A stretch of DNA of 38,415 nucleotides. It comes from an uncultured Clostridia bacterium. GTDB lineage: Bacteria; Bacillota; Clostridia; Oscillospirales; CAG-272. Below, piece by piece: positions 31,260 to 38,118 of the stretch (its first letter is position 1; every line of letters begins with the position of its first letter). Location of the stretch: NCBI GenBank assembly GCA_947627475.1, contig CANQWE010000014.1, forward strand, positions 1 through 38,415. The letters run 5' to 3'. The notes under the pieces are model-generated. The model saw nothing but the letters and a program-made list of their open reading frames with translations. It had not been told where the DNA came from and ran no database searches. The position numbers were made by a program, and so were the translations under genes.

Positions 31260-31614
31260 GCTATGTAATCTCCTTGCATGAGGTTGTTTTTATTTTAGCA
31301 AAGCTGCCTTAACATTGGCTAAAGGCGGCCGCTTTATTCTCCTTGCTTTTCTATTATAGCACCTTTGTATTATTTTTGCGATTCCTCTGGCAGAAGAGAA
31401 TATCTTTGTAAAGTTCATCTGGAATTCATAGCTTTTTTAGGGTGAATTTAGTGCGGGCAACTATCATTTAGATAACAGCCGCACAATCGCCGACTGCTGT
31501 TATCTTTCAAATCAACAGGCGAAGCTTTTATCCTGTGCACAGGATGACAGAAAAATCATTTTCTTTTCTGAAGCGGCTATCAAGCTGCAATCCAAAGCAA
31601 TGGAGGACGAATAT
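31260..31614. other. Divergent regulatory region between the two-component and efflux operons
   Basis: On the minus strand an extended -10, TGcTATAAT (TATAAT at 31358-31353), is a likely promoter for the regulator-kinase pair. Toward the plus operon there are two dyads: AGATAACAGC (31470-31479) with GCTGTTATCT (31496-31505), and a perfect 16-bp palindrome ATCCTGTGCACAGGAT (31530-31545). Either could be an operator for the adjacent regulator. No clear sigma-A promoter for the efflux operon was found. Confidence 0.5.
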
Positions 31615-33393
31615 GTGGATTATGAAACATACAGAAAAATAAAGAAAGGGAATTCAAAAACGCTTGAAACTCTGATTGACGCCCATCTGAAAAAAGCGTG
31701 GTTTATTAGCTTCCAGCTAACGGAAAATGTTTGCAGAGGCGCACCGCTTCTCATAAATGCATGGAAAATCTCTATAGAACAAATTATAAGCGCTCAAACC
31801 GCTCCAATAGAAAACTTTAGAGAAATCCTCCATAGTAATCTTTTGAAGCTGTACTTAATCGGTGTGGGGGAAGATCCTGCATTTGCATCCTTACCCATTC
31901 CCCGGGTTGCGCAAAAATACCAGCAGTTTGTGGAAGAAATCGAATTGTTGCCAGATGATTTGAAACCGGTTTATTTCATGAGTGTCTATGGGAATCTCAG
32001 CACAAACTGTCTTGCGCAAATTCTTGGAATACCAGATGAATCCGTAACAAAAACAGTAAAGCGGGCAACGGAGGTTATCACGGAGACAAGCGGCGCCTTA
32101 CGCCAAGATAAGTGGGCAACAAAAACTCGACTTTCCGCAGAATTTAGAAATCCCAGCGATAGCGGATTCGAAAATATAGACATTCCAATTTACCTGAGCA
32201 CATCTCTTATTCATGAAATCAATCATTTATTAAATAAACCTTTGGATAAACCTGGAATTCAAAACAGAAAGGAACAAAATACTATGGCAACAAAAACAAA
32301 TAGCGTCGGGGTAAAGGGCCGCACCAGGCCTGTAGGTCAAAAAAACAACAAAAAAACAAAAATTATCGTGATATCTGCCGTTGTTCTGGCTGTGGCGATT
32401 CTCGGGATAGTTTTCATTCCAAAACTAATTAATAGCAATACAAGGAAAAACAGTAGTATTACTACGTATAATGTTGAAGCGATTACAACTGGTAATGTGG
32501 ATACCACGATTAGTGGAAGCGGCACGCTGACGCCTGTTTCTAAAGAAACACTTGTAACGGCAAATGCAGGTACGATTACAGCTGTCAATTATGAGGTTGG
32601 TGACATGGTGGAAAAAGACGCGGTGATTGCAACTGCAGAAGATGACAATGGTAATAAAACCGATTTCACGGCGCCATATGACTGTGTTTTGATTGAGCTT
32701 CCTATCTCGACGGAGGATGAATTGGATGCAAATAGTCAGATTGCGATGGTAATGGGCACGGACGGCTTCACCATGGGAATTGCAGTGGATGAGCTCGACA
32801 TATCCACTGTGAAAGTGGGACAAGATGTAGACTTCACAATCGATGCCGTTGACGGCGACTATACCGGAAAGGTCACGGCTGTTTCCTATAACGGAAGCTC
32901 CAGCGGAGGTACGACGGCGTATCAGATAACCGCAAAAGTAGACTATACGGAGGGCGTATACCCGGGTATGAGCGCTTCGGCCGAAATTGTTATTGAATCC
33001 AGCGGTGAAGGGTTACTGGTTCCCGTTGACGCTGTCCGTACTTCCGGTGATGACAATTATATTTATCTTGCGCCAAACGGCTCTGCCGATGGTACAGAAT
33101 ACGCAGAGGATGAACTGGATATTTCCGATCTTACAAAGGTGGCAGTGGAAACCGGAATGAGTGATGGCAGCTATATCCTGATCGAAAGTGACGAGCTTGA
33201 CGAGGGCGACTTAATTGTAATTACAAAGATTACTTCCACACAAACCGGTTCGGACAGTGAAAACCAAGGCGGTTTTGGCGGCATGGGCGGATTCCCTGGA
33301 GACGGAGGAATGGATTTCGGCGATTTTGATTTTGAAAATTTTGATCCCAGTAACATGCCAAATGGTTTCCCGGGTGGTTTTGGCGGCAATTAA
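31615..33393 (+). CDS. ECF-sigma-like domain fused to an HlyD/MacA-type efflux adaptor
   Basis: A 592-residue open frame joining two unrelated parts. Residues 10-160 resemble a degenerate ECF sigma factor: a region 2-like stretch (KGNSKTLETLIDAHLKKAW, then IENFREILHSNLLKL) and a clear region 4-like stretch (LPDDLKPVYFMSVYGNL, LAQILGIPDESVTKTVKRA). A linker and one membrane helix (about 250-268, IIVISAVVLAVAILGIVFI) follow. Next is an HlyD/RND-type adaptor (VEAITTGNVDTTISGSGTL, TAPYDCVL, GVYPGMSASAEIVI) with a Gly-rich tail. The sigma part would stay in the cytoplasm. GTG at 31615 is chosen because GGAGG lies eight bases upstream; ATG at 31600 has no ribosome site. An internal ATG (32284) with AAAGGAA could make the adaptor alone. 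Confidence 0.8.
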   Translation: MDYETYRKIKKGNSKTLETLIDAHLKKAWFISFQLTENVCRGAPLLINAWKISIEQIISAQTAPIENFREILHSNLLKLYLIGVGEDPAFASLPIPRVAQKYQQFVEEIELLPDDLKPVYFMSVYGNLSTNCLAQILGIPDESVTKTVKRATEVITETSGALRQDKWATKTRLSAEFRNPSDSGFENIDIPIYLSTSLIHEINHLLNKPLDKPGIQNRKEQNTMATKTNSVGVKGRTRPVGQKNNKKTKIIVISAVVLAVAILGIVFIPKLINSNTRKNSSITTYNVEAITTGNVDTTISGSGTLTPVSKETLVTANAGTITAVNYEVGDMVEKDAVIATAEDDNGNKTDFTAPYDCVLIELPISTEDELDANSQIAMVMGTDGFTMGIAVDELDISTVKVGQDVDFTIDAVDGDYTGKVTAVSYNGSSSGGTTAYQITAKVDYTEGVYPGMSASAEIVIESSGEGLLVPVDAVRTSGDDNYIYLAPNGSADGTEYAEDELDISDLTKVAVETGMSDGSYILIESDELDEGDLIVITKITSTQTGSDSENQGGFGGMGGFPGDGGMDFGDFDFENFDPSNMPNGFPGGFGGN

Positions 33394-33406
33394 CGGAGGG
33401 ATCGAC

Positions 33407-34084
33407 ATGATAAAATTAAAACATATTTATAAATCTTATTCTCTGGGCGACGAACAGGTCGATGTCCTTCACAACATTAATCTGCATGTGAAGCCCAAAG
33501 AATTTATATCCATTCTTGGGCCATCCGGCAGTGGGAAGTCGACGCTGATGAACATTATCGGCTGCCTCGATATTCCCGATTCGGGGGACTATATCCTTGA
33601 CGGTGAGTATGTGGACAGTTGTACGGAAAATGAGCTTTCTGAAATCCGGGGCAAAAAAATTGGATTTATTTTTCAGCAGTTCAACCTGCTGCCTGAGCTT
33701 ACTGCATACGAAAATGTGGAAATGCCGCTTTTGTATCATAAACTCTCTCCGTCCGAGCGGCGGGAGAGAGTGGAAAGGACGCTTACACAGGTAGGCCTTA
33801 TCGATCGTATGAAGCATAAGCCGACACAGCTTTCAGGCGGCCAGCAGCAAAGGGTTGCCATAGCCCGTGTGCTTGCGGCAGAACCGTCCATTATTCTGGC
33901 AGACGAGCCGACCGGAAACCTTGACTCCTCTTCCGGTGCTGAAATTATGGAGATCGTGAAAGACTTGCATAAAGCGGGCAACACCATCGTTCTAATTACA
34001 CATGACAAGAATGTTGCTGATCAGGCGCAGCGCAAAGTGTATGTCCATGATGGGATACTGACGGAAAGCGAGGCGAGAACATGA
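33407..34084 (+). CDS. ABC transporter ATP-binding protein, MacB/LolD type
   Basis: A 225-residue ATPase for the adaptor-permease efflux system. Walker A is GPSGSGKST (38-46), the Q-loop [20 protein letters not shown], signature [16 protein letters not shown], Walker [13 protein letters not shown] and the H-loop [20 protein letters not shown] and the compact size place it in the LolD/MacB/FtsE branch. The start at 33407 has GGAGG five to six bases upstream, 13 bp after the adaptor gene; the frame opens earlier but would overlap the adaptor. It overlaps the permease gene by 4 bp. Members of this branch export antimicrobial peptides, macrolides or lipoproteins; the substrate here is unknown. 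Confidence 0.95.
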   Translation: MIKLKHIYKSYSLGDEQVDVLHNINLHVKPKEFISILGPSGSGKSTLMNIIGCLDIPDSGDYILDGEYVDSCTENELSEIRGKKIGFIFQQFNLLPELTAYENVEMPLLYHKLSPSERRERVERTLTQVGLIDRMKHKPTQLSGGQQQRVAIARVLAAEPSIILADEPTGNLDSSSGAEIMEIVKDLHKAGNTIVLITHDKNVADQAQRKVYVHDGILTESEART

Positions 34085-35241
34085 CGCTAAAAATTATCAG
34101 ATTATCCCTCAGGACAATTTATAACAATAAAATGCGCTCCTTTCTTACCATGCTCGGTATCATTATTGGCGTTATGGCCGTTGTCATTCTCATTTCTATT
34201 ACACAAAACGCAACCAGCGGTATCACAGACAGTATTGCCAGCATGGGCTCAGATCAAATCACCGCTTCGATTACGGGAGAAGATGTCTCCGTCAGCCGTG
34301 ATAGCATTGAAACGCTGAACAGCTATGGTGTAATTGATAAGACGGCGCCGGTGATTACAACAAATGAAACTGTAAAACATAACAGCGAAACCGGTTCCTA
34401 TTCCATTGTTGGTGTTACGAACGACTATTTTGACGTACAAGATATAGCCATTCAAAGCGGGCGGCTTATTGCCGATTCCGATATTGAATGGATAACAAAT
34501 GTCGCTGTGATAGGTACAGAAACAGCAACCGATTTATTTGGCACATGGGATGCTGTGGGCGGCACCATCACCATTGGAAAACGGAATTATAAGGTCATCG
34601 GTGTACTGGAAGAACAGGGCAGCAGCCTTGTAGGTTCGGATGACAGCAAAATTTTGATTCCATATACAACAGCCGAGCGTATTACAGGTCAAAAATCAGT
34701 CTCCACTTTTTACATTAAAGCTTCCAGTTCCAGTTCGGTAAATGTGGCGATCAATACGGTAGAATCTTTTTTATTGCAAATCACCAGGGATGAGGACAGT
34801 TTTACTGTAAGCAATCAGTCTGATGTTCTTGATACAATGGATGATGTTAACAACACCATGTCCCTTTTGCTTGCAGGGATCGCCGCTATTTCTCTGTTGG
34901 TAGGCGGTATCGGAATTATGAACATCATGCTTGTATCCGTAACCGAGCGAACAAGAGAGATCGGCATCCGCAAAGCTGTCGGCGCAAAGAGACAGCATAT
35001 TATGCTGCAATTTCTCTGTGAATCATGTATCCTTTCTGTCCTTGGCGGATTAATCGGATTGATCTTATCTGCTGCTTTTGTCAGCGTATATAATACAGCT
35101 GCTGGAAGCAGTGCAACAATCAATTGGAGCATCGGTATGGCAGCTATCGCATTTTGTGCGGTGATCGGTGTATTGTTCGGCAGTTATCCGGCTGCAAAGG
35201 CATCACGTCTACAGCCAATTGACGCGTTGCATACTTCGTAA
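34081..35241 (+). CDS. MacB/FtsX-family ABC transporter permease
   Basis: A 386-residue permease with the MacB topology. TM1 is at about 20-42 (RSFLTMLGIIIGVMAVVILISI). A periplasm-side MacB_PCD domain of some 220 residues follows, then three C-terminal helices (about 262-290, 315-340, 355-375) and the FtsX motif ERTREIGIRKAVGAKRQ. It starts with an ATGA overlap on the ATPase gene. With the upstream adaptor it forms a mechanotransmission-type export system as in MacAB. It is the last gene of the operon before a terminator. Confidence 0.94.
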   Translation: MTLKIIRLSLRTIYNNKMRSFLTMLGIIIGVMAVVILISITQNATSGITDSIASMGSDQITASITGEDVSVSRDSIETLNSYGVIDKTAPVITTNETVKHNSETGSYSIVGVTNDYFDVQDIAIQSGRLIADSDIEWITNVAVIGTETATDLFGTWDAVGGTITIGKRNYKVIGVLEEQGSSLVGSDDSKILIPYTTAERITGQKSVSTFYIKASSSSSVNVAINTVESFLLQITRDEDSFTVSNQSDVLDTMDDVNNTMSLLLAGIAAISLLVGGIGIMNIMLVSVTERTREIGIRKAVGAKRQHIMLQFLCESCILSVLGGLIGLILSAAFVSVYNTAAGSSATINWSIGMAAIAFCAVIGVLFGSYPAAKASRLQPIDALHTS

Positions 35242-35262
35242 ATTGGTAAAGAAAGTATAGAT

Positions 35263-35309
35263 AAAAAAGGCAGGTGGAAATCTATAATGATATCCCATCT
35301 GTCTTTTTA
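35263..35309 (+). terminator. Terminator of the efflux operon
   Basis: AAAAAGGCAGGTGG pairs with CCATCTGTCTTTTT around a 17-base loop, ending in TTTTTAT. Confidence 0.75.
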
Positions 35310-35337
35310 TCAGTCGGTGATTTTTTTACATAAATAC

Positions 35338-35390
35338 AATAAATAAATCCGAACACATCGCCAACCGGCACAGAGTTCGGATTTATTTGT
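35338..35390 (-). terminator. Terminator of the tRNA-Gln/tRNA-Val transcript
   Basis: AAATAAATCCGAAC/GTTCGGATTTATTT stem of 14 bp with a 20-base loop and a T-rich downstream flank on the minus strand. It lies directly after the tRNA-Val CCA end. Confidence 0.75.
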
Positions 35391-35392
35391 TG

Positions 35393-35469
35393 TGGTGGAG
35401 ACAGAGGGACTCGAACCCGCGACCTCTCGGATGTGAACCGAACGCTCTAACCAGCTGAGCTATGCCTCC
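35393..35469 (-). tRNA. tRNA-Val (anticodon CAC)
   Basis: Folds as a cloverleaf of 77 nt with encoded CCA. The acceptor is GGAGGCA/TGTCTCC with discriminator A. The D arm is GCTCAGCTGGTTAGAGC, the anticodon stem TTCGG/CCGAG with loop TTCACAT, and the T arm GCGGGTTCGAGTCCCTC. The loop reads CAC at 34-36, decoding GUG. One T-stem pair (C-T) is mismatched. Confidence 0.88.
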
Positions 35470-35522
35470 GTATGGGATGGACATTTGCCGTCCCAATCAA
35501 TATACTGCCCCATTATTTGGGC

Positions 35523-35596
35523 TGGCTGGGATAGCAGGGCTCGAACCTACAAAACGGGAGTCAAAGTCCCGTGTGTTACCATTACACCATATCCCA
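35523..35596 (-). tRNA. tRNA-Gln (anticodon TTG)
   Basis: A cloverleaf of 74 nt with encoded CCA: acceptor TGGGATA/TATCCCA, discriminator G, D arm TGGTGTAATGGTAACA, anticodon stem CGGGA/TCCCG with loop CTTTGAC, T loop TTCGAGC. The start with U and the UUG anticodon are typical of glutamine tRNA. tRNA-Gln is one of the substrates thiolated by MnmA, encoded at the start of the window. Confidence 0.93.
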
Positions 35597-35615
35597 ATGT
35601 ATTTTGCCAATGTAG

Positions 35616-35644
35616 AGTATACCACAATTCCAGGCCCCTGTCAA
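35616..35644 (-). promoter_or_regulatory. Sigma-A promoter of the tRNA operon
   Basis: On the minus strand TTGACA (35644-35639), a 17-base spacer and TATACT (35621-35616), 20 bases upstream of tRNA-Gln. Confidence 0.9.
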
Positions 35645-35659
35645 GAGCGTCTCGACGCC

Positions 35660-35688
35660 TTGACAAAATTTTGCGTGCAGGGTACAAT
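35660..35688 (+). promoter_or_regulatory. Sigma-A promoter of mtnN
   Basis: TTGACA (35660-35665), a 17-base spacer and TACAAT (35683-35688). It lies back to back with the tRNA promoter; the two -35 boxes flank the dyad GCGTC-TC-GACGC (35647-35658). Confidence 0.88.
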
Positions 35689-35717
35689 ACTGGAAAACCA
35701 CATAATATGGGGGATTT

Positions 35718-36422
35718 ATGAAAAAGAAATATAAGACGGTGGGAATTATCGCCGCCATGCAGATTGAAATAGACGGGATCCGGGAAAAACTGCAGGATCC
35801 CACTGTGGAGACCATCAGTGGAATTCAGTATGTTCGGGGGCATCTCCACGGCAAAACAGTGATCGCAGCCAAATGCGGCGTGGGAAAAGTGTTTGCAGCA
35901 GTGTGCACCCAGACGATGATATTGCGGTATGCACCAGACTGTATTATAAACACAGGTGTTGCAGGGGGACTGGCGGATAATCTGCAGGTGATGGATCTTG
36001 TAATCGCCTCCCATGTGGTACAGCATGATATGGATACTTCCGGACTGGGGGATCCTGTGGGACTCCTATCCGGGATTGACATCATACAGATTCCCTGCGA
36101 TGGGGAAATCGTTTCTGCTCTGGAGCGCAGTGCGCAGCTGTTGGCCAGGCCCCATATGCTTGGCGTCATCGCTTCCGGAGACACCTTTGTGGGTACCAAG
36201 CAGCAGCGCCTTCGGATCCGGGAGCAGTTTCATGCTGCGGCCTGTGAGATGGAAGGAGGTGCAGTGGGCCATGTATGTTATTTGAGTCAGATTCCCTTTG
36301 GCGTGCTGCGCTCTATATCTGACGGCGCCGATGACGCCTCTGGTATGGCCTTTCCCGCCTTTGCCGCAAAGGCCGCACAAACAGCGGTGGCAGTCATCCA
36401 TCAGATGCTTGAGCTTTTATAA
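35718..36422 (+). CDS. mtnN: 5'-methylthioadenosine/S-adenosylhomocysteine nucleosidase
   Basis: MTAN (Pfs) hydrolyses methylthioadenosine and S-adenosylhomocysteine to adenine plus the thioribose product, recycling methyl-cycle by-products. The 234 residues are normal for the family. The general acid/base residues are Glu17 in GIIAAMQIE, Glu179 in CEMEGGAVGHVC, and Asp202 in RSISDGAD. Other family motifs are GVGKVFAA, NTGVAGGL and GVIASGDTFV. The start at 35718 has GGGGG upstream. It has its own promoter and terminator and is monocistronic. Its metabolic link to cysteine and methionine sulfur suits the other sulfur genes in the window, though these are far apart. Confidence 0.97.
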   Translation: MKKKYKTVGIIAAMQIEIDGIREKLQDPTVETISGIQYVRGHLHGKTVIAAKCGVGKVFAAVCTQTMILRYAPDCIINTGVAGGLADNLQVMDLVIASHVVQHDMDTSGLGDPVGLLSGIDIIQIPCDGEIVSALERSAQLLARPHMLGVIASGDTFVGTKQQRLRIREQFHAAACEMEGGAVGHVCYLSQIPFGVLRSISDGADDASGMAFPAFAAKAAQTAVAVIHQMLELL

Positions 36423-36425
36423 TGT

Positions 36426-36456
36426 AAAAAGGCCGACGCACAGCGTCGGCCTTTTG
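36426..36456. terminator. Bidirectional terminator after mtnN
   Basis: AAAAGGCCGACGC-ACA-GCGTCGGCCTTTT stem flanked by A and T runs; it serves mtnN and the converging gene at 36482. Confidence 0.92.
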
Positions 36457-36481
36457 CCCTTTCAATATTGAACCCAATTAT

Positions 36482-37084
36482 TTATTTTATCGGGAGCCGG
36501 CGGATCAGCAAAGCAAGATCTGCGGTTGTATGGCTGACCTGATAGAAGAAGGATTTTCGCTCAAAATAGTCATCCGTAGCTGAATCGGCGCTTGTCAGCG
36601 CCCGTATCCCACCTTCATATACAACACAGTCGTTTAGCCGCTTTTCCAGCTGGGGAATCGTTAGGAAGTCCTGAATTCCCAGGATAAACCGAATAAATTC
36701 AATACAAATATATGCGTCTCTGATTTTTACAGATTTATGAAGTGGATAGAAAAAGGCGGACAAAAAGTTATATTTCATCTGCTCTTTGTTTTTCATAAAA
36801 GTATGTATCGTAGCCAGAATTTGTTCGTAACGCGCGTCAGAAACGGAAACCTTACAGACTTTTACCGGTGTGTCTTTCCCTTTATATAGATATCTGGATG
36901 GCAGCTCTCTTACAAATCCGGCTACAAAAGGGGTGTTGTAATACTGTCTGGAAAAGGAATACATTTCTGAAAGCTGGGGACTGCTGGACAGGGCCACATG
37001 GCTGTATCGCGTTCTTGTAAAGGCGCGTATAAATTTCCCGCTTTTATAATTGGAGGCAAGAAATGCAATGTAAATATCTTTCAT
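36482..37084 (-). CDS. Permuted papain-like (YiiX/YebB, NlpC/P60-type) protein
   Basis: A 200-residue cytoplasmic protein that resembles the circularly permuted NlpC/P60 (YiiX-like) cysteine hydrolases. The catalytic pair would be His29 in TRYSHVALS and Cys127 in AYICIEFIRFIL, with the His before the Cys as expected for the permuted fold. KSGKFIRAFTRTRYSH is typical of this group. There is no signal peptide, so a cell-wall substrate is unlikely; lipid, amide or peptide hydrolysis inside the cell is possible. The start at 37084 has GGAGGA upstream, and a TTGCTT-17-TATAGT promoter precedes it. It is monocistronic. Confidence 0.7.
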   Translation of the reverse strand: MKDIYIAFLASNYKSGKFIRAFTRTRYSHVALSSSPQLSEMYSFSRQYYNTPFVAGFVRELPSRYLYKGKDTPVKVCKVSVSDARYEQILATIHTFMKNKEQMKYNFLSAFFYPLHKSVKIRDAYICIEFIRFILGIQDFLTIPQLEKRLNDCVVYEGGIRALTSADSATDDYFERKSFFYQVSHTTADLALLIRRLPIK

Positions 37085-37121
37085 AGCAAGTCCTCCGCTG
37101 AATCTGTCTGTTTATGTGTAT

Positions 37122-37150
37122 ACTATATCATATTTTCCATGGAAAAGCAA
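37122..37150 (-). promoter_or_regulatory. Promoter of the NlpC/P60-like gene
   Basis: On the minus strand TTGCTT (37150-37145), a 17-base spacer and TATAGT (37127-37122). Confidence 0.75.
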
Positions 37151-37221
37151 GAATTCTCTGCAGGCCTCATGATTTTTGCTTTTAAAATATTTGGAAGGCT
37201 TGGTAAAATTTTCTTTTAATA

Positions 37222-37248
37222 ATACTATTATATCAAAACTAATAGTAT
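37222..37248. promoter_or_regulatory. A/T-rich dyad, candidate operator
   Basis: ATACTATTA (37222-37230) and TAATAGTAT (37240-37248) form a 9-bp inverted repeat around nine bases. ATAGTATAG at its right side recurs at 37543-37551, just before the XRE gene, so both may be sites for that regulator. Confidence 0.35.
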
Positions 37249-37421
37249 AGAAATGCAGGAAAAATGTCGAAAAACACGGAAATATATTAACTGAAAGTAT
37301 TATTTTTGTATAGTCATAATTTTTTAATCGAATGGGAAGGTACTTGGGACCGTAACGTACAACCTATCCGGAACAATATAGATTCGATAAGGAGGCTTTC
37401 AAAGGAAATACTGTTGTTTGT

Positions 37422-37493
37422 ATGAATGTTAAGCAAAGAAAGATTTTATATTCCTGGATGAATCATACAGTACAGGAAAATAATAACAGCTAA
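37422..37493 (+). CDS. Possible 23-residue peptide
   Basis: ATG at 37422 opens a 23-codon frame (MNVKQRKILYSWMN, then a polar end) with AAAGGAA about 14 bases upstream. It is basic with a short amphipathic stretch. It lies in a 492-base gap before the XRE gene. Too short to judge from composition; no family is recognised. The rest of the gap shows only A/T-rich sequence and the dyad. Confidence 0.2.
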   Translation: MNVKQRKILYSWMNHTVQENNNS

Positions 37494-37576
37494 AAAGATA
37501 TTAAATAAATACTACCAATATATTCCATAAAAAACACACTTTATAGTATAGTTATATTATAAAGGAGTTGGTTTTT

Positions 37577-37993
37577 ATGGGACGCAAGAAAAAAGGAATC
37601 GTTCATTTACAAAATGTATCCGGGGAGCAGCATGCCATAGGGATTTCATCTGCTCCGCTGTATTCTTTCCAGGTGGACTATGCTGCGATTGGTAAAAAGC
37701 TGCGGGATCAGCGTAAGCAGTTAGGCTATACGCAGGAACAGGTAGCGGAAGCTGTGGGCATTACGCCTGCATTCATGGGGCATATTGAACGTGGAGAACG
37801 GGGTATGGCATTGGATACATTGCTGCACTTGTGTAATTTTTATCATATTACCATGGATTATCTCTGGTCGGATACACTGCCGCCGGATGATCAGCAGATA
37901 GCAACACAGATTGCAGCAATGCTGAAGGATAAAACGCCTGAACAGCAGGCGGCCGTGATGGATATTGTCCGGACGGTGACCATACATATGTAA
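37577..37993 (+). CDS. XRE-family transcriptional regulator
   Basis: A 138-residue regulator with one Cro/C1-type helix-turn-helix at about 36-95 (IGKKLRDQRKQLGYTQEQVAEAV and GITPAFMGHIERGERGMALDTL). The N-terminal 35 residues are unusual for the family (GRKKKGIVHLQNVSGEQHAIG). The C-terminal part (DKTPEQQAAVMDIVRTV) is a helical tail probably used for dimerisation. The start at 37577 (ATG with AAAGGAG upstream) is preferred to an in-frame TTG at 37568. It is monocistronic. Repeated ATAGTATAG elements upstream suggest autoregulation. The regulon is unknown. Confidence 0.88.
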   Translation: MGRKKKGIVHLQNVSGEQHAIGISSAPLYSFQVDYAAIGKKLRDQRKQLGYTQEQVAEAVGITPAFMGHIERGERGMALDTLLHLCNFYHITMDYLWSDTLPPDDQQIATQIAAMLKDKTPEQQAAVMDIVRTVTIHM

Positions 37994-38025
37994 AAAAAAT
38001 CCCTGCCGCCGGCAGGGATTTTTTC
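37994..38025 (+). terminator. Terminator of the XRE gene
   Basis: AAAATCCCTGCC-GCC-GGCAGGGATTTTTT stem with a T-run, directly after the stop. Confidence 0.93.
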
Positions 38026-38118
38026 TGGAATAGGAAAGGCGCTGGTAAAAAGAGAGCAGCAATATAAAAGTTTCCCGCCGGGGCGTTTTGCCAAAGCAAT
38101 TTGCATATCCTTGAAAAG

